A stretch of 58,551 nt of DNA from the NCBI RefSeq assembly GCF_013523125.1, contig NZ_JAAMQJ010000031.1, forward strand, positions 1 to 58,551, written 5' to 3'. Below are positions 18,379-30,843 of this stretch, piece by piece. The notes under the pieces were generated by a model, which saw only the letters and a program-made list of their open reading frames with translations, was not told the origin of the DNA and searched no databases. This DNA is from Pseudomonas entomophila (lineage in GTDB: Bacteria > Pseudomonadota > Gammaproteobacteria > Pseudomonadales > Pseudomonadaceae). Each line of letters begins with the position of its first letter. The stretch's first letter is position 1. The translations under genes were made by a program, and so were the position numbers.

Positions 18379-20301
18379 TTACTGCGATTTCCTGACGCGC
18401 AGGTACCATTCCGAGAGCAGGCGGACCTGCTTGTCGGTGTAGCCACGCTCCACCATCCGGGTCACGAAGTCGTTGTGCTTCTGTTGATCCTCCTTGCTGG
18501 CCTTGGCATTGAAGCTGATGACCGGCAGCAGGTCCTCGGTGTTGGAGAACATCTTCTTCTCGATCACCACGCGCAGCTTCTCGTAACTCAGCCAGGTCGG
18601 GTTCTTGCCGTTGTTGTTGGCGCGGGCGCGCAGCACGAAGTTGACGATCTCGTTACGGAAGTCTTTCGGGTTGCTGATGCCGGCCGGTTTCTCGATCTTC
18701 TCCAGTTCTTCGTTGAGCGCGATGCGGTTGAGGATCTCGCCGGTTTCCGGGTCGCGGTATTCCTGGTCCTGGATCCAGAAGTCGGCGTACAGCACGTAGC
18801 GGTCGAAGATATTCTGGCCGTATTCGCTATAGGACTCGAGGTAGGCGGTCTGGATTTCCTTGCCGATGAACTCGACGTAGCGGGGTGCCAGGTATTCCTT
18901 CAGGTAGCGCAGGTAGCGCTCGCGCACTTCGGCCGGGAACTGTTCCTGTTCGATCTGCTGTTCGAGCACATAGAGCAGGTGCACCGGGTTGGCGGCGATC
19001 TCGACCGAATCGAAGTTGAATACCTTGGACAGGATCTTGAAGGCGAAGCGGGTGGAAAGCCCGTTCATGCCCTCGTCGACGCCCGCTGAATCACGGTACT
19101 CCTGGATCGACTTGGCCTTGGGGTCGGTGTCCTTGAGGTTCTCGCCGTCGTAGACCCGCATCTTCGAGTAGATGTTGGAGTTTTCCGGCTCCTTGAGCCG
19201 CGACAGGACAGTGAACTGCGCCAGCATCTTCAGGGTGTCGGGTGCGCAATGGGCCTTGGACAGCGAGCTGTTGACCAGCAGCTTGTCATAGATCTTGATC
19301 TCGTCGCTGACCCGCAGGCAGTACGGCACCTTGACGATGTAGATACGGTCGATGAAGGCTTCGTTGTTCTTGTTGTTGCGGAAGCTGTGCCATTCCGATT
19401 CGTTGGAGTGGGCCAGCAGGATGCCGGAGTAGGGGATCGCCCCCAGGCCCTCGGTGCTGTTGTAGTTGCCTTCCTGGGTGGCGGTGAGCAGCGGGTGCAG
19501 GACCTTGATCGGCGCCTTGAACATCTCGACGAATTCCATCAGGCCCTGGTTGGCCCGGCACAGGGCGCCCGAATAGCTGTAGGCGTCGGCGTCGTTCTGC
19601 GGGAATTCCTCGAGCTTGCGGATATCCACCTTGCCCACGAGGGCCGAGATGTCCTGGTTGTTCTCGTCGCCCGGCTCGGTCTTGGCCACGGCGATCTGGT
19701 TGAGGATCGAGGGATAGAGCTTGACCACCCGGAACTTGGAGATGTCGCCGCCGAACTCCTGCAGGCGCTTGGTGGCCCACGGTGACATGATGGTGTTGAG
19801 GTAGCGGCGGTCGATGCCGTATTCCTCGCTGAGGATGTCGCCGTCTTCTGCCGCGTTGAACAGGCCCAGGGGGGTCTCGAAGACCGGCGAGCCCTTGATC
19901 GCGTAGAACGGGATCTTTTCCATCAGCTGCTTGAGTTTTTCAGCCAGCGACGATTTGCCGCCGCCGACCGGGCCGAGCAGGTAGAGGATCTGCTTCTTCT
20001 CTTCCAGGCCTTGGGCAGCGTGGCGGAAGTACGACACGATCTGGTCGATGCACTCTTCCATGCCATGGAAGTCGGCAAAGGCCGGGTAGCGACGGATCAC
20101 CTTGTTGGAGAAGATCCGTGACAGCCTGGAGTTGGTCGAGGTATCGATCAGCTCGGGCTCACCGATCGCCATCAACAGGCGTTCTGACGCCGAAGCGTAG
20201 GCACTGCGGTCTTGCTTGCAGAGTTCGAGGTACTCTTGCAAGGACATTTCTTCCTGGCGCGTTGACTCGAAACGTTGTTGGAAGTGGCTAAAGATACTCA
20301 T
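18379..20301 (-). CDS. prkA: PrkA-type serine protein kinase (YeaG)
   Basis: A 640-aa AAA+ and Ser/Thr kinase-like protein of the PrkA/YeaG family. The N-terminal AAA_PrkA domain carries a Walker A motif GPVGGGKSSLAEKL (about residue 110) and the C-terminal PrkA domain covers about 400-620. Full length. It heads the prkA-yeaH-spoVR operon, whose E. coli counterpart is induced by nitrogen starvation and RpoS. On the minus strand a CTATCCTTAA sequence near 20476-20466 resembles an RpoS-type extended -10, a weak hint of stationary-phase control. Confidence 0.95.
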   Translation of the reverse strand: MSIFSHFQQRFESTRQEEMSLQEYLELCKQDRSAYASASERLLMAIGEPELIDTSTNSRLSRIFSNKVIRRYPAFADFHGMEECIDQIVSYFRHAAQGLEEKKQILYLLGPVGGGKSSLAEKLKQLMEKIPFYAIKGSPVFETPLGLFNAAEDGDILSEEYGIDRRYLNTIMSPWATKRLQEFGGDISKFRVVKLYPSILNQIAVAKTEPGDENNQDISALVGKVDIRKLEEFPQNDADAYSYSGALCRANQGLMEFVEMFKAPIKVLHPLLTATQEGNYNSTEGLGAIPYSGILLAHSNESEWHSFRNNKNNEAFIDRIYIVKVPYCLRVSDEIKIYDKLLVNSSLSKAHCAPDTLKMLAQFTVLSRLKEPENSNIYSKMRVYDGENLKDTDPKAKSIQEYRDSAGVDEGMNGLSTRFAFKILSKVFNFDSVEIAANPVHLLYVLEQQIEQEQFPAEVRERYLRYLKEYLAPRYVEFIGKEIQTAYLESYSEYGQNIFDRYVLYADFWIQDQEYRDPETGEILNRIALNEELEKIEKPAGISNPKDFRNEIVNFVLRARANNNGKNPTWLSYEKLRVVIEKKMFSNTEDLLPVISFNAKASKEDQQKHNDFVTRMVERGYTDKQVRLLSEWYLRVRKSQ

Positions 20302-20542
20302 GACGTCACCTCGCTCGATACGTGGAGCCGACGCCGGATCATTCAGCGGATGCTGGCATACGAACGACAGAGTCGATCGCTGTTACCCCCCAGAACCTGT
20401 AAAACACTGACCAATGACCCGCGCGCCGGTGTACCGGCTCTCCCCTTTCCTGGATGGCCTGCGCTTAAGGATAGTTGGTAATTTCAGAGGTCAAGGCCGC
20501 GCGCCGGACAACGTGTCCTGCCGCGTCGTCTGGAAGCGCGCA

Positions 20543-20563
20543 AGCCCGCATGACACGCGGGCT
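20543..20563 (-). terminator. Hairpin downstream of glpE
   Basis: AGCCCGC (20543-20549) pairs with GCGGGCT (20557-20563), 17 bases past the glpE stop. No U-run follows on the minus strand, so termination strength is uncertain. It separates the lptD...glpE gene run from prkA; the rest of 20302-20579 holds the prkA upstream region and no gene. Confidence 0.5.
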
Positions 20564-20579
20564 GAGGCAAGATGAAAAT

Positions 20580-20909
20580 TTATTCGGACAGGTCGCGGGC
20601 GGTGTCCTGGGGATAGGTGCTGCGCCACAGCTCGAAGCCGCCGTCGAGGCTGTAGACGTCGGAGAAGCCCTGGCCGATCAGGTAGGCCGCGGCGCTCTGG
20701 CTGGAGTTGCCGTGGTAGCAGACCACCACGGTGGGCGCGTCGAGGTCGGCGTTGCGGATGAAGTCGGCGACCGACTGGTTGTCCAGGTGCTGCGACCCCT
20801 CGATATGATCGGCGGCATAGGCCTGGACATCGCGGATGTCGACGACCACGGCGCCGTCTTCGCGCAAGGCCTTGGCGGTTTCGGGAGGGATGCGTTTGAA
20901 CTCGCTCAT
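20580..20909 (-). CDS. glpE: Thiosulfate sulfurtransferase GlpE (single-domain rhodanese)
   Basis: GlpE transfers sulfane sulfur from thiosulfate to cyanide or thiol acceptors in the cytoplasm. The ATG at 20909 overlaps the apaH stop (ATGA) and gives 109 aa, the normal length; longer extension upstream runs through apaH coding sequence. The active-site loop [10 protein letters not shown] contains the catalytic Cys, preceded by [18 protein letters not shown], the rhodanese N-terminal signature. Translational coupling to apaH is likely. Confidence 0.95.
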   Translation of the reverse strand: MSEFKRIPPETAKALREDGAVVVDIRDVQAYAADHIEGSQHLDNQSVADFIRNADLDAPTVVVCYHGNSSQSAAAYLIGQGFSDVYSLDGGFELWRSTYPQDTARDLSE

Positions 20910-21787
20910 CAGGGGTGTCCTTCGGTAGGGCCTGTCTGGGCCGGTGGAGTAGGGGCGCTGCCAGGCGTGCCCTGGTCGGTGCAGTCGCAGCGGTGGTAGT
21001 CGCCGGTATCGACGTTGTACAGGGTCATGGCACCGCCCCACACGCAACCGGTGTCCAGGGCGATCACGTCAGGCACTTCGACACGGCCTTCGAGCGCGGC
21101 CCAGTGACCGAAGATCAGCTTCACGTGGCGCGAGCGCCGACGTTCGTGGGCGAACCAGGGCTTGTAGCCCTTCGGTGCGCTGCCCAGGCCTTCCTTGCTC
21201 TTGAGGTCGAGCTTGCCTTCAGCGGTGCAGAAGCGCATGCGCGTAAGGTAGTTGGTGATCACGCGCAGGCGCTCGACCCCCGTCAGGCGCTTGCTCCACT
21301 TGTTCGGCTCGTTGCCGTACATGCCTTCGAGGTAGAGCTTCAGGCGCGTGTCGTCGCGCAGCGCTTCTTCGACCTCCGCAGCCAGCGCCAACGCTGTACC
21401 CAGGGTCCAGTGCGGCGGGATGCCCGCATGGACCATGGCCACACTGCGCGCCTCGTCGTAGTGCAGCAGTTTCTGGCGCCGCAGCCAGTCGAGCAGCTGC
21501 GGGGCGTCGGGCGCGTCCAGGATCTCGCGCAGGGTATCGCCCTTCTTCAGCCGGCCGACGTCGTGCCAGGCGGCCAGCAGGTGCAGGTCATGGTTGCCGA
21601 GCACGCACACCAGCGAATCGCGGATGCCGTACAGGTAGCGCAGGGTCTCCAGGGACTCGGGGCCGCGGTTGACCAGATCCCCGACCAGCCACAGGCGGTC
21701 GACCTTGGGGTCGAAGCGGACGCGCTCGAGCAGGCACTTGAGCGGCTGCAGGCAGCCCTGCAGGTCGCCGACGGCATACACCGCCAT
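20909..21787 (-). CDS. apaH: Symmetrical bis(5'-nucleosyl)-tetraphosphatase ApaH
   Basis: ApaH hydrolyses Ap4A to two ADP and acts as a decapping enzyme for Np4-capped RNA in E. coli. The 292-aa protein has the metallophosphatase motifs in order: GDLQGC (residue 7), GDLVNRGP, and GNHDLHLLA. The start at 21787 shares bases with the apaG stop, and its own stop overlaps glpE. The C-terminal tail ([14 protein letters not shown]) is low-complexity. It belongs to the lptD-surA-pdxA-rsmA-apaG-apaH gene run. Confidence 0.97.
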   Translation of the reverse strand: MAVYAVGDLQGCLQPLKCLLERVRFDPKVDRLWLVGDLVNRGPESLETLRYLYGIRDSLVCVLGNHDLHLLAAWHDVGRLKKGDTLREILDAPDAPQLLDWLRRQKLLHYDEARSVAMVHAGIPPHWTLGTALALAAEVEEALRDDTRLKLYLEGMYGNEPNKWSKRLTGVERLRVITNYLTRMRFCTAEGKLDLKSKEGLGSAPKGYKPWFAHERRRSRHVKLIFGHWAALEGRVEVPDVIALDTGCVWGGAMTLYNVDTGDYHRCDCTDQGTPGSAPTPPAQTGPTEGHP

Positions 21788-22167
21788 CAGTGCAAGGCCC
21801 CTGGTACGGCCAGGCGGAAGGGCGCGATGGTCGCTTCGAAGCGCTGGCCATCGTCGGCCTGCATCGCGTAGCTGCCTTGCATGACTCCGACGTGGGTCCC
21901 GATCACCGCGCCGCTGCTGTAGGTATGGCTGCCGCCGGGCTCGATCACCGGCTGCTGGCCCACCACGCCATCGCCGCGGATTTCCTCGACCTCGCCATCG
22001 CCGTTGGTGATCAGCCAGTGACGGCTCATCAGCCGCGCCTTGAGCGAACCCCGGTTGTTGACGGTGATGGTGTAGGCGAACGCGTAGCGATCGCTGTCGG
22101 GATCGGATTGTTCGGTGAGGTAACGGGTCACGACGCTGACGTCGATCTGGTAACGGGGGTCGGACAT
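21787..22167 (-). CDS. apaG: ApaG protein
   Basis: ApaG is a small fibronectin III-like beta-sandwich protein; cobalt resistance and magnesium efflux roles were reported for the Salmonella homologue CorD, but the molecular function is unsettled. The 126-aa product is full length (family 125-130 aa) with the glycine-rich [20 protein letters not shown] and the segment [13 protein letters not shown]. It lies between rsmA and apaH and its stop overlaps the apaH start. Confidence 0.95.
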   Translation of the reverse strand: MSDPRYQIDVSVVTRYLTEQSDPDSDRYAFAYTITVNNRGSLKARLMSRHWLITNGDGEVEEIRGDGVVGQQPVIEPGGSHTYSSGAVIGTHVGVMQGSYAMQADDGQRFEATIAPFRLAVPGALH

Positions 22168-22275
22168 TCGAAGGGGCCTTGGACGAGCAGACGCGAAGGG
22201 GGCTGTCCAGGCAGTCTAGGGCATTGCGGGGGGGATAGGCCAGCGATGCGGGCAGGCGGCGGCCCGCAGGGCAGA

Positions 22276-22301
22276 CGTCCGCAGCCGAAGGCCTGCGGAC
22301 G
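22276..22301 (-). terminator. Strong hairpin after rsmA
   Basis: CGTCCGCAG (22276-22284) pairs perfectly with CTGCGGACG (22293-22301), just past the rsmA stop at 22310. There is no U-run, so it may attenuate readthrough to apaG or protect the mRNA 3' end rather than fully terminate. The remaining bases to apaG (22168-22275) show no gene. Confidence 0.5.
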
Positions 22302-22309
22302 GGGAGGGG

Positions 22310-23116
22310 TCAGGCGGAGGCGTTCTGGTCGGCCAGTCGGTCGGCCAGGCGCACGAAGGCGGCCAGGTCGAGCTGTTCTGGTCGCAGGCTGCCATCCACC
22401 CCGGCCGCTTCGATCGCCTGGCTGTCGAGCACGCCCTTGAGCGTGTTGCGCAGGGTCTTGCGGCGCTGGTTGAAGGCTTCGCGCACGACATGCTCCAGCA
22501 GCCGGGCATCCTTGGCCGGGTGCGGCAGCGTTTCGTGGGGGACGAGGCGCACGATGGCCGAGTCCACTTTCGGCGGCGGGTTGAAGGCTCCGGGGCCGAC
22601 GTTGAACAGGTGCTCGACCCGGCAGTGGTACTGCACCATGATCGACAGCCGCCCCCAGTCGCCGCCGCCAGGGCCGGCCGCCATGCGCTCGACCACTTCC
22701 TTCTGCAGCATGAAGTGCATGTCGCGGATCAGCGAAGCGTGCTGCAGCAGGTGGAAGATCAACGGCGTGGAGATGTTGTACGGCAGGTTGCCCACGACCT
22801 TCAGGCTGCGCGGCGGCACGCCCAGCTGATTGAAGTCGAACTTCAGGGCATCGCCCTGGTGCAGGCGGAAGTTGTCGCGCAGGCCGAACTTGTGTTGCAA
22901 GACCGGCACCAGGTCCTTGTCCAGCTCCACCACGTCCAGCTGCGCGCCGCTGCCCAGCAGGCCTTCGGTCAGGGCGCCCTGGCCCGGCCCGATTTCCAGC
23001 AGGTGCTCGCCAGGCTTGGCGTTGATGGCACGCAGGATGCGGTCGATGATGCCTGCGTCGTGCAGGAAGTTCTGCCCGAAACGCTTGCGCGCCCGGTGTT
23101 GGTAATGCTCGTTCAT
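22310..23116 (-). CDS. rsmA: 16S rRNA (adenine(1518)-N6/adenine(1519)-N6)-dimethyltransferase RsmA (KsgA)
   Basis: RsmA dimethylates two adjacent adenines near the 3' end of 16S rRNA in late 30S assembly; loss gives kasugamycin resistance. The 268-aa protein begins with the family RKRFGQNFLHD segment, has SAM-binding motif I EIGPGQGALTEGLL, and catalytic motif NLPYNIS. Full length. It starts two bases after the pdxA stop, so coupling is likely. Confidence 0.97.
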   Translation of the reverse strand: MNEHYQHRARKRFGQNFLHDAGIIDRILRAINAKPGEHLLEIGPGQGALTEGLLGSGAQLDVVELDKDLVPVLQHKFGLRDNFRLHQGDALKFDFNQLGVPPRSLKVVGNLPYNISTPLIFHLLQHASLIRDMHFMLQKEVVERMAAGPGGGDWGRLSIMVQYHCRVEHLFNVGPGAFNPPPKVDSAIVRLVPHETLPHPAKDARLLEHVVREAFNQRRKTLRNTLKGVLDSQAIEAAGVDGSLRPEQLDLAAFVRLADRLADQNASA

Positions 23117-23118
23117 GC

Positions 23119-24102
23119 TCAGCTCTCGGCCATCTGGTAGGCGGTTTCCAGCGCGACCTGCAGGCTGCCGGTGTCGATCCGTCCGGTGCCGGCCAGGTCC
23201 AGGGCCGTGCCATGGTCCACCGACGTGCGGATGATCGGCAGCCCCAGCGTCACGTTGACCGCAGCGCCGAAGCCCTTGTACTTGAGGACGGGCAGGCCTT
23301 GGTCGTGGTACATCGCCAGCACTGCGTCGCAGTGCTCCAGGTATTTGGGGGTGAATAGGGTGTCGGCCGGCAGCGGTCCGCGCAGGTCCATGCCTTCGCC
23401 GCGCAGCCGTTCGAGCGTCGGCTCGATGAGCTCGATCTCTTCGCGGCCCAGGTGGCCGCCTTCGCCGGCGTGCGGGTTGAGTCCACAGACCAGGATGCGC
23501 GGGTGAGACAGGCCGAACTTGCCTTGCAGGTCGGCGTGCAGGATGCGTGTCACGCGCTCCAGGCGCTCGGCCGTGATGGCGTCGGCCACGTCACGCAGGG
23601 GCAGGTGAGTGGTCACCAGGGCGACGCGCAGGCCACGGGTGGCCAGCATCATCACCACCTGCTCGGTGGCAGTCAGGTCGGCCAGGAACTCCGTGTGTCC
23701 CGAGAAGGCGATGCCACTGTCGTTGATCACGCCCTTGTGCACCGGAGCGGTGATCATCCCGGCGAAGTCGCCGGCCAGGCAGCCTTGGGCGGCGCGGGTC
23801 AGGGTCTCGAGCACGAACGGCCCGTTGGCCGTGTCCAGTTGCCCTGTGCGTACCGGGCTTGCCAGGGGCGTGTCCCAGACATACAGGCTGCCGGCCGGGG
23901 CGGGCTGCTCGGGCCAGGCCTGTGGGTCGACCGCGCGCACGTCGACCGTCACCCCCAGCTGCGCGGCCCGCTCCTGGAGCAGGACACGACTGGTGATGGC
24001 GATCAGGACGTGGGGATGGGCCTGTGCGGCGAGCAGCAGGCACAGGTCGGGACCTATGCCGGCTGGCTCGCCAGGCGTGACGGCGAAACGCAGCGGGGTC
24101 AC
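23119..24102 (-). CDS. pdxA: 4-hydroxythreonine-4-phosphate dehydrogenase PdxA
   Basis: PdxA oxidises 4-phosphohydroxy-threonine with NAD(P) in pyridoxal phosphate synthesis. The 327-aa product starts [16 protein letters not shown], with [11 protein letters not shown] and [10 protein letters not shown] containing metal-ligand histidine residues, [11 protein letters not shown], and [15 protein letters not shown]. All are conserved. It overlaps surA by four bases and is followed directly by rsmA, the standard surA-pdxA-rsmA order. Confidence 0.97.
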   Translation of the reverse strand: MTPLRFAVTPGEPAGIGPDLCLLLAAQAHPHVLIAITSRVLLQERAAQLGVTVDVRAVDPQAWPEQPAPAGSLYVWDTPLASPVRTGQLDTANGPFVLETLTRAAQGCLAGDFAGMITAPVHKGVINDSGIAFSGHTEFLADLTATEQVVMMLATRGLRVALVTTHLPLRDVADAITAERLERVTRILHADLQGKFGLSHPRILVCGLNPHAGEGGHLGREEIELIEPTLERLRGEGMDLRGPLPADTLFTPKYLEHCDAVLAMYHDQGLPVLKYKGFGAAVNVTLGLPIIRTSVDHGTALDLAGTGRIDTGSLQVALETAYQMAES

Positions 24103-25418
24103 TGCGCGGCCTGGTCGGCGCCAGGCAGCTTGATCTCGACGTAGGCTTCGTCGCGGATCTGACGCAGCCAGGTTTGCAGCTCTTCATCGTACTTGCGGTT
24201 GCGCAGCACGTTCAGGGCCTGTTGCTCGCGCGCCTGCTCGGTGCTGTCGGTGGCACGGCGGCCCAGCACTTCCAGCACATGCCAGCCGTACTGGGTACGG
24301 AACGGACGGGTCACTTCGCCTTGCGGCGCGTTGGCCATCTGCTCGCGGAACTCCGGCACCAGGCTGTTCGGGTCGACCCAGTTCAGGTCGCCGCCGTTGA
24401 GCGCGGAACCTGGGTCTTCCGAGAAGCTCTTGGCCAGCTCGGCGAAATCTTCACCGTTCTTGATGCGCTCGTAGAGACGCTCGGCCAGTTGCTGGGTCGC
24501 CGCTTCGCTGCGAATCTCGCTCGGCTTGATCAGGATGTGGCGTACGTGCACTTCGTCGCGCAGCACGTTGGCGGCACCGCCGCGCTTCTCTTCCAGCTTC
24601 AGGATGATGAAGCCGTTGGGGATGCGGATCGGCTGGGTGATGTCACCCGTGCCCATGCTCGCCAGCATCTTGGCGAAGTCCGGTGGCAGCTGGCCGGCCT
24701 TGCGCCAGCCCATCTCGCCGCCTTCCAGCGCGTTCTCGCTCGCCGAACGGGCGATGGCCAGCTGGCCGAAGTCGGCGCCCTGACGCAGTTGCTGGTAGAC
24801 CTCGCCGGCCTGACGGGCCGCCGCCTGGATGGCATCGGAGCTGGCGCTTTCAGGCGTGGGGATGAGGATGTTGGCCAGGCGGAATTCTTCCGACAGCTGC
24901 ATCTTGCCCAGGTCGGAGGCGAGGAAGTTCTTCACTTCCTGCTCGGAGACCTGGATGCGCTCGGCCACCCGGCGCTGGCGCACACGGCTGATCACCATCT
25001 CGCGACGGACCTGCTCGCGAGCGTCGTCGAAGGACAGGCCGTCGCGGGTCAGCGCCGCACGGAACTGATCCGGGGTCATGCCGTTGCGCTGGGCAATGGT
25101 GGCGATGGCCTGGTTCAGTTCCTCGTCGGTGATGCGGATACCCGAACGCTCGCCGATCTGCAGTTGCAGGTTCTCGACGATCAGGCGCTCCAGCACCTGC
25201 TGCTGCAGGGCGCTGGCCGGCGGCACACCGCCGCCACGCTTGGCGATGGTCTGCTGCACCTCACGGGTGCGCTGGTCCAGCTGGCTCTGCATCACCACGT
25301 CGTTGTCGACGATGGCCACGACGCGGTCCAGGGGCTGAACCGCGGCATGTACCGCGCCGCTCAGCATGGCGAGGCCCAGCAGCGCTGGGCGGATTCGATC
25401 AAAAAGCTTGGTCTTCAC
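24099..25418 (-). CDS. surA: Periplasmic chaperone/peptidyl-prolyl isomerase SurA
   Basis: SurA escorts outer-membrane proteins, including LptD, across the periplasm. The 439-aa precursor has a signal peptide ([13 protein letters not shown]), the N-terminal chaperone domain ([18 protein letters not shown]), and two parvulin PPIase domains, the first around [15 protein letters not shown] and the second at [14 protein letters not shown], which is the better-conserved one. The start overlaps the lptD 3' end by 20 bases. Confidence 0.97.
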   Translation of the reverse strand: MKTKLFDRIRPALLGLAMLSGAVHAAVQPLDRVVAIVDNDVVMQSQLDQRTREVQQTIAKRGGGVPPASALQQQVLERLIVENLQLQIGERSGIRITDEELNQAIATIAQRNGMTPDQFRAALTRDGLSFDDAREQVRREMVISRVRQRRVAERIQVSEQEVKNFLASDLGKMQLSEEFRLANILIPTPESASSDAIQAAARQAGEVYQQLRQGADFGQLAIARSASENALEGGEMGWRKAGQLPPDFAKMLASMGTGDITQPIRIPNGFIILKLEEKRGGAANVLRDEVHVRHILIKPSEIRSEAATQQLAERLYERIKNGEDFAELAKSFSEDPGSALNGGDLNWVDPNSLVPEFREQMANAPQGEVTRPFRTQYGWHVLEVLGRRATDSTEQAREQQALNVLRNRKYDEELQTWLRQIRDEAYVEIKLPGADQAAQ

Positions 25419-28221
25419 GTTCGCGGTAACCTTGAATGCCCTGGTCGAGGAAGGACTCGACCTTTTTGCCCACTACACCGCCGAGGCCCTTGAGCACGAC
25501 TTGCAGGAAGATGCCGTGGTCGCCTTTCTCGTTCTGTGGAATCGCCTGGCTGTAATCGTCGTAGTCGATCCAGTACCGGTTGATCACGCGCAGTTTCCAG
25601 CAGCAATTGTCGTACTCGAAACCACCGAAGGCTTCCAGGGTACGGTTGCGGTTGTAGTCGTGCTGCCAGCGTGCGATCGCGCTCCACTGCGGGACGATCG
25701 GCCAGATGACTGAGAAGTCATGCTGCTGGATCTTGTAGTAGTCCTTGATGTAGTTCGCATCGCCCGGCTGACCGTAGTCGCCACCGCCCACTTTCCACTT
25801 ACCGGTCAGCGAGTCGTAGGTGACCATGTCGTTGCGGTAGCGGTAACCGAGGTTGACCACCTTGTTCGGGTTGTCTTCCGGCTGGTAGTGGAACATCGCG
25901 CTGCCCGACTGGGTGCTGCGGCTGTCCGGATCCCAGTTGAAATCGGAATTGAAGCGCCAGTCGCGGTTGAAGGCGTATTCGTATTCCAGGGCATACGGCG
26001 AGACGTCCGACCGTGCGTTCTGGCGATCGCGGTAGTTGATGCCCGGCAGCTGGACCTTGCGGTCCTTGAAGTAGAGCGCCTGGCCGATGCTCACGCGCTG
26101 ACGCTGGAAGCCGTTGTCTTCGATCCAGCGGCTGGTCACGCCCAGCGACAGCTTGTTCTCGTCACCGATGCGGTCGGTGCCGGCGAAGCGGTTGTCGCGG
26201 AACAGCGACGCGTAGCTGAAGGTGTTCTCCGTCGAGTCGAAGATCGGGATGTCCTTCTGGTCCTTGTACGGGACGTAGAGGTAGAACAGCCGCGGCTCGA
26301 GGGTCTGGCGGTAGTTGGTGCCGAAGAACTGCGTGTTGCGGTCGAAGTACAGGCCGCTGTCCACGCTCAGGATCGGAACGCTGCGGCTGACCGAGCTGCT
26401 GTAGTTGCCGTAGGCAGGATCGTTCGCCTGTACGAGGGCCTCTTGCTTGCCCTTGCCGTCCAGGTCCAGGTCGTACTGGGTGTAGGCGTACTTGAGCTTG
26501 GGCGTGATGAACCCGTAGCTGGCTTCCATCGGCAGGCTGATGGCCGGTGCGACGTTCAGACGTGTGCCGTTGGCCCGGGCGATACCGGTAACGTTCTGGT
26601 CCAGACGGCGACCTGGAATGCCTACGCTAGTGTCCGGATTGCCGTCCTTGTCCAGAACGAAATCGTTCTTCAGGTCACGCTCGAAGCGCACGGCCTCGGT
26701 CTCGTAGCTGAAATCCAGGCCGTTCGGGTGGTACGGCAGCATGCCGTTGAAGGTGATCTGCGGCAGGCGGTCGTACGGCGTGATCTGCGAGATGGTGGCC
26801 ATCTCGTAGGCGTGCAGGTTCAGGCGCGCGGTGTAGCTGTCGCCGCGCCAGGTGACGGCGCCCTGCTGGTCGAGGATGTCCTTGTCTTCGACGCCGATCT
26901 GGTCGGACTCCAGGTCCTGGAAGTAGAACGGGTCGCTGATGTCGGTGTAGTTCACCTCGGTCATCAGGCGATCGTCCAGGCCGCCCTTGTGCTGCAGGTT
27001 GACCATCCAGCGCTGGTCCTTGTAATCGGTCTGGTCCTTGCGGTCGTCCTCCCGATCGTTGAGGTAGGCGCCACCGATCTGGCCTTCGCTGGATTCGGTG
27101 AGGTAGCGGAACTCGCCTTCGACGAGCATGCCGCGTTTGGTCATGTAGCGTGGGTACAACGTGGCATCGTAGTTCGGTGCCAGGTTGAAGTAGTACGGCG
27201 TGACCAGGGTGAAGCCGGTGTCGCTGCTGCTGCTGAACGACGGCGGCAGGAAGCCGGACTGGCGACGGTCGTCGATCGGGAAGTAGATGTACGGTGTGTA
27301 GAACACCGGAATATCCTTGACCCGCAGGGTGACGTTGGTCGCGGTGCCGAAACCGGTGGCCGGGTTCAGCGTGATGTTGTTGCCCTTGAGCTGCCAGGCG
27401 TTGCTGCCCGGCTCGCACGTGGTGTAGGTGCCGTCCTTCAAGCGGATGATGGCGTTTTCGCCACGCTTGGCGTACAGCGCACTGCCGCGAATGCGCGACT
27501 TGTGCATCACGTACTCGGCGTTGTCGACCTGGGCCTCGCCCGTGTCGAGCTGCACCTGGGCCTTGTCGCCGACCACCAGCGAGCCGTTGTCGCGCAGCTT
27601 GACGTTGCCCTTGAGCTCGCCGCGGTTCTCGGTCTGGTAGAGGTTGGCTTCATCGGCCTGCAGCTGCATGCTGCCCTGGCGCATGACCACGTCACCGGCC
27701 AGGGTCGCGATCTGCTGATCCTGCTGGTAGCGGGAGACCTTGGCGTTCAGGTAGGTCGGCGACTCGTCCTTGGGCGTGCTGTCGTTCATGCCTGGACGGG
27801 TCGGCTCGATGTAGGCGCCACCGCAGTAGGGGCCGGTCTCGGCCAGCTGGGCAGGGGTGAGCTTCTCGCGCGGGACCCAGTCGAGGTGACTGTAGTCTTC
27901 GCTGCGCGATTTCAGGCCACGGCCTTTGCTCTCGGTGACCAGCACCGGCTTGGACGCCTCGTCGTCGGACGCGGACTGACTGGCGTCGCTGTCGCGTGCG
28001 GCAGTGCCGGACGACAAGGCAGCGCCATTGTGTACGGGGCGCGGCGGCAGCGTGGCAGCCGGGGTCTTGGGGTTGCAGTCCCAGCCTCCAGAGGCGGACA
28101 CTTGGCAGTCGAACTGCTCGGCAGCCACCACGTACGGCGTGGCCAGAGGTTGCAGCGCCAGCAGGCCGCCTGTCACCAGCAACGGGAACTTTCTACGAAA
28201 CGCGGGGGATTTCAATGCCAT
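25399..28221 (-). CDS. lptD: LPS-assembly protein LptD
   Basis: LptD is the outer-membrane beta-barrel that, with LptE, inserts LPS into the outer leaflet. The ATG at 28221 starts a signal-peptide sequence ([20 protein letters not shown]) and gives 940 aa; an extension to 28401 has unrelated sequence. The N-terminal periplasmic beta-jellyroll domain (about 160-300) is followed by a long barrel. Cysteines needed for the inter-domain disulfides are visible: an N-terminal pair (FDCQ...WDCN) and the adjacent pair in DNCCWKL near the C-terminus. The C-terminal residue is Phe. A Pro/Ala/Ser-rich segment around residues 40-85 precedes the jellyroll, as in other Pseudomonas LptD. Confidence 0.97.
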   Translation of the reverse strand: MALKSPAFRRKFPLLVTGGLLALQPLATPYVVAAEQFDCQVSASGGWDCNPKTPAATLPPRPVHNGAALSSGTAARDSDASQSASDDEASKPVLVTESKGRGLKSRSEDYSHLDWVPREKLTPAQLAETGPYCGGAYIEPTRPGMNDSTPKDESPTYLNAKVSRYQQDQQIATLAGDVVMRQGSMQLQADEANLYQTENRGELKGNVKLRDNGSLVVGDKAQVQLDTGEAQVDNAEYVMHKSRIRGSALYAKRGENAIIRLKDGTYTTCEPGSNAWQLKGNNITLNPATGFGTATNVTLRVKDIPVFYTPYIYFPIDDRRQSGFLPPSFSSSSDTGFTLVTPYYFNLAPNYDATLYPRYMTKRGMLVEGEFRYLTESSEGQIGGAYLNDREDDRKDQTDYKDQRWMVNLQHKGGLDDRLMTEVNYTDISDPFYFQDLESDQIGVEDKDILDQQGAVTWRGDSYTARLNLHAYEMATISQITPYDRLPQITFNGMLPYHPNGLDFSYETEAVRFERDLKNDFVLDKDGNPDTSVGIPGRRLDQNVTGIARANGTRLNVAPAISLPMEASYGFITPKLKYAYTQYDLDLDGKGKQEALVQANDPAYGNYSSSVSRSVPILSVDSGLYFDRNTQFFGTNYRQTLEPRLFYLYVPYKDQKDIPIFDSTENTFSYASLFRDNRFAGTDRIGDENKLSLGVTSRWIEDNGFQRQRVSIGQALYFKDRKVQLPGINYRDRQNARSDVSPYALEYEYAFNRDWRFNSDFNWDPDSRSTQSGSAMFHYQPEDNPNKVVNLGYRYRNDMVTYDSLTGKWKVGGGDYGQPGDANYIKDYYKIQQHDFSVIWPIVPQWSAIARWQHDYNRNRTLEAFGGFEYDNCCWKLRVINRYWIDYDDYSQAIPQNEKGDHGIFLQVVLKGLGGVVGKKVESFLDQGIQGYREREDQAF

Positions 28222-28351
28222 CTTATTAGTCCGGGCTTCCTGCGTGCCATCTGCCCGCGTGTGGGGCCGCACGCCTCTCGATGGTCTGAAAAAGATGCTG
28301 GATAATAAAGCATGACCCGCTTGACGGCTAGGGCCGTCGGAGACCCACGTA

Positions 28352-30045
<1,694 letters not shown>

Positions 30046-30046
30046 G

Positions 30047-30814
30047 GTGTGGTGGCCAGCCACGTTGCTGGGCGCCGGGACCGGGTTCGCTGTCGCCAGC
30101 ATTCCAGGGGCGCTGCTCGGCGGACTGTTGGGCCAGGTGCTGGATCGCCGCTGGCGTGTACAGGGCTGGGGCGATCTGCGCGAGCGGCTGGCGGGTCGCT
30201 CCCGGCTGCAGGACGACGAGTTGCTGTTCGTCCTGCTAGGGCGCCTGGCCAAGCAGGATGGCCGAGTCGATGAGGCCCACATCCGCCAGGCGCGTGACGA
30301 GATGGCGCGCCTCGGTCTGGATGAGCCGGGACGCCAGCGAGCGATCGCGGCGTTCAACCGTGGCAAGGTCGGCAAGGATCGCCTGACCCATCACCTGCGC
30401 CATCTGAGCACCCAGGACCATGCCGCCGAAGGCACGCTGCGGGCGTGCTGGCGCATGGTCTGGGCCGATGGCCAGGCCGGATCTCGGGAACGTGAGCTGC
30501 TGCTGAGCTGGGGCAAGACGCTCGGGCTGAGCCTGGCCCAGGTACGGGCCCTGGGGCGTGACTATCAGCCTCGCGCCAGCACGCCGGCCCCTGTCGCAGG
30601 CATGGACCATAGGGCGGCCTTGCGACTGTTGGGCGTCACCGACACGGCCAGTGCCCAGCAGGTCAAGCACGCCTACCGTCGGCTGCTGAGCCAGCACCAC
30701 CCCGACAAGCTGACCGGTAGTGGTGCCACCGAGGCCCAGGTACGGCAGGCCACCGAGCGCACCCGTGAACTGCACCAGGCCTATGCCCTGGTCAAATCGC
30801 GCCAAGCACGCTGA
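30047..30814 (+). CDS. djlA: DjlA-like membrane co-chaperone (TerB and J domains)
   Basis: A 255-aa J-domain protein expected to stimulate DnaK at the inner membrane. The GTG at 30047 is chosen because it begins a hydrophobic N-terminal segment (ATLLGAGTGFAVASIPGALLGGLLGQ) typical of DjlA and has GGAG upstream; it begins two bases after the murU stop codon. A central TerB-like helical domain (about 60-170) precedes the C-terminal J domain with the HPD motif in QHHPDKL. It is probably co-transcribed with amgK-murU. Confidence 0.85.
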   Translation: MWWPATLLGAGTGFAVASIPGALLGGLLGQVLDRRWRVQGWGDLRERLAGRSRLQDDELLFVLLGRLAKQDGRVDEAHIRQARDEMARLGLDEPGRQRAIAAFNRGKVGKDRLTHHLRHLSTQDHAAEGTLRACWRMVWADGQAGSRERELLLSWGKTLGLSLAQVRALGRDYQPRASTPAPVAGMDHRAALRLLGVTDTASAQQVKHAYRRLLSQHHPDKLTGSGATEAQVRQATERTRELHQAYALVKSRQAR

Positions 30815-30843
30815 GCGGCGCGCCTGACCGGGATGCTGCCGGC

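Noticed and set aside
25720..28305. Very long plus-strand open frame (861 codons) opposite lptD
   Set aside because: Shadow of lptD codon usage; it is rich in Val/Ala/Gly with no domain pattern, and no ribosome binding site stands out.
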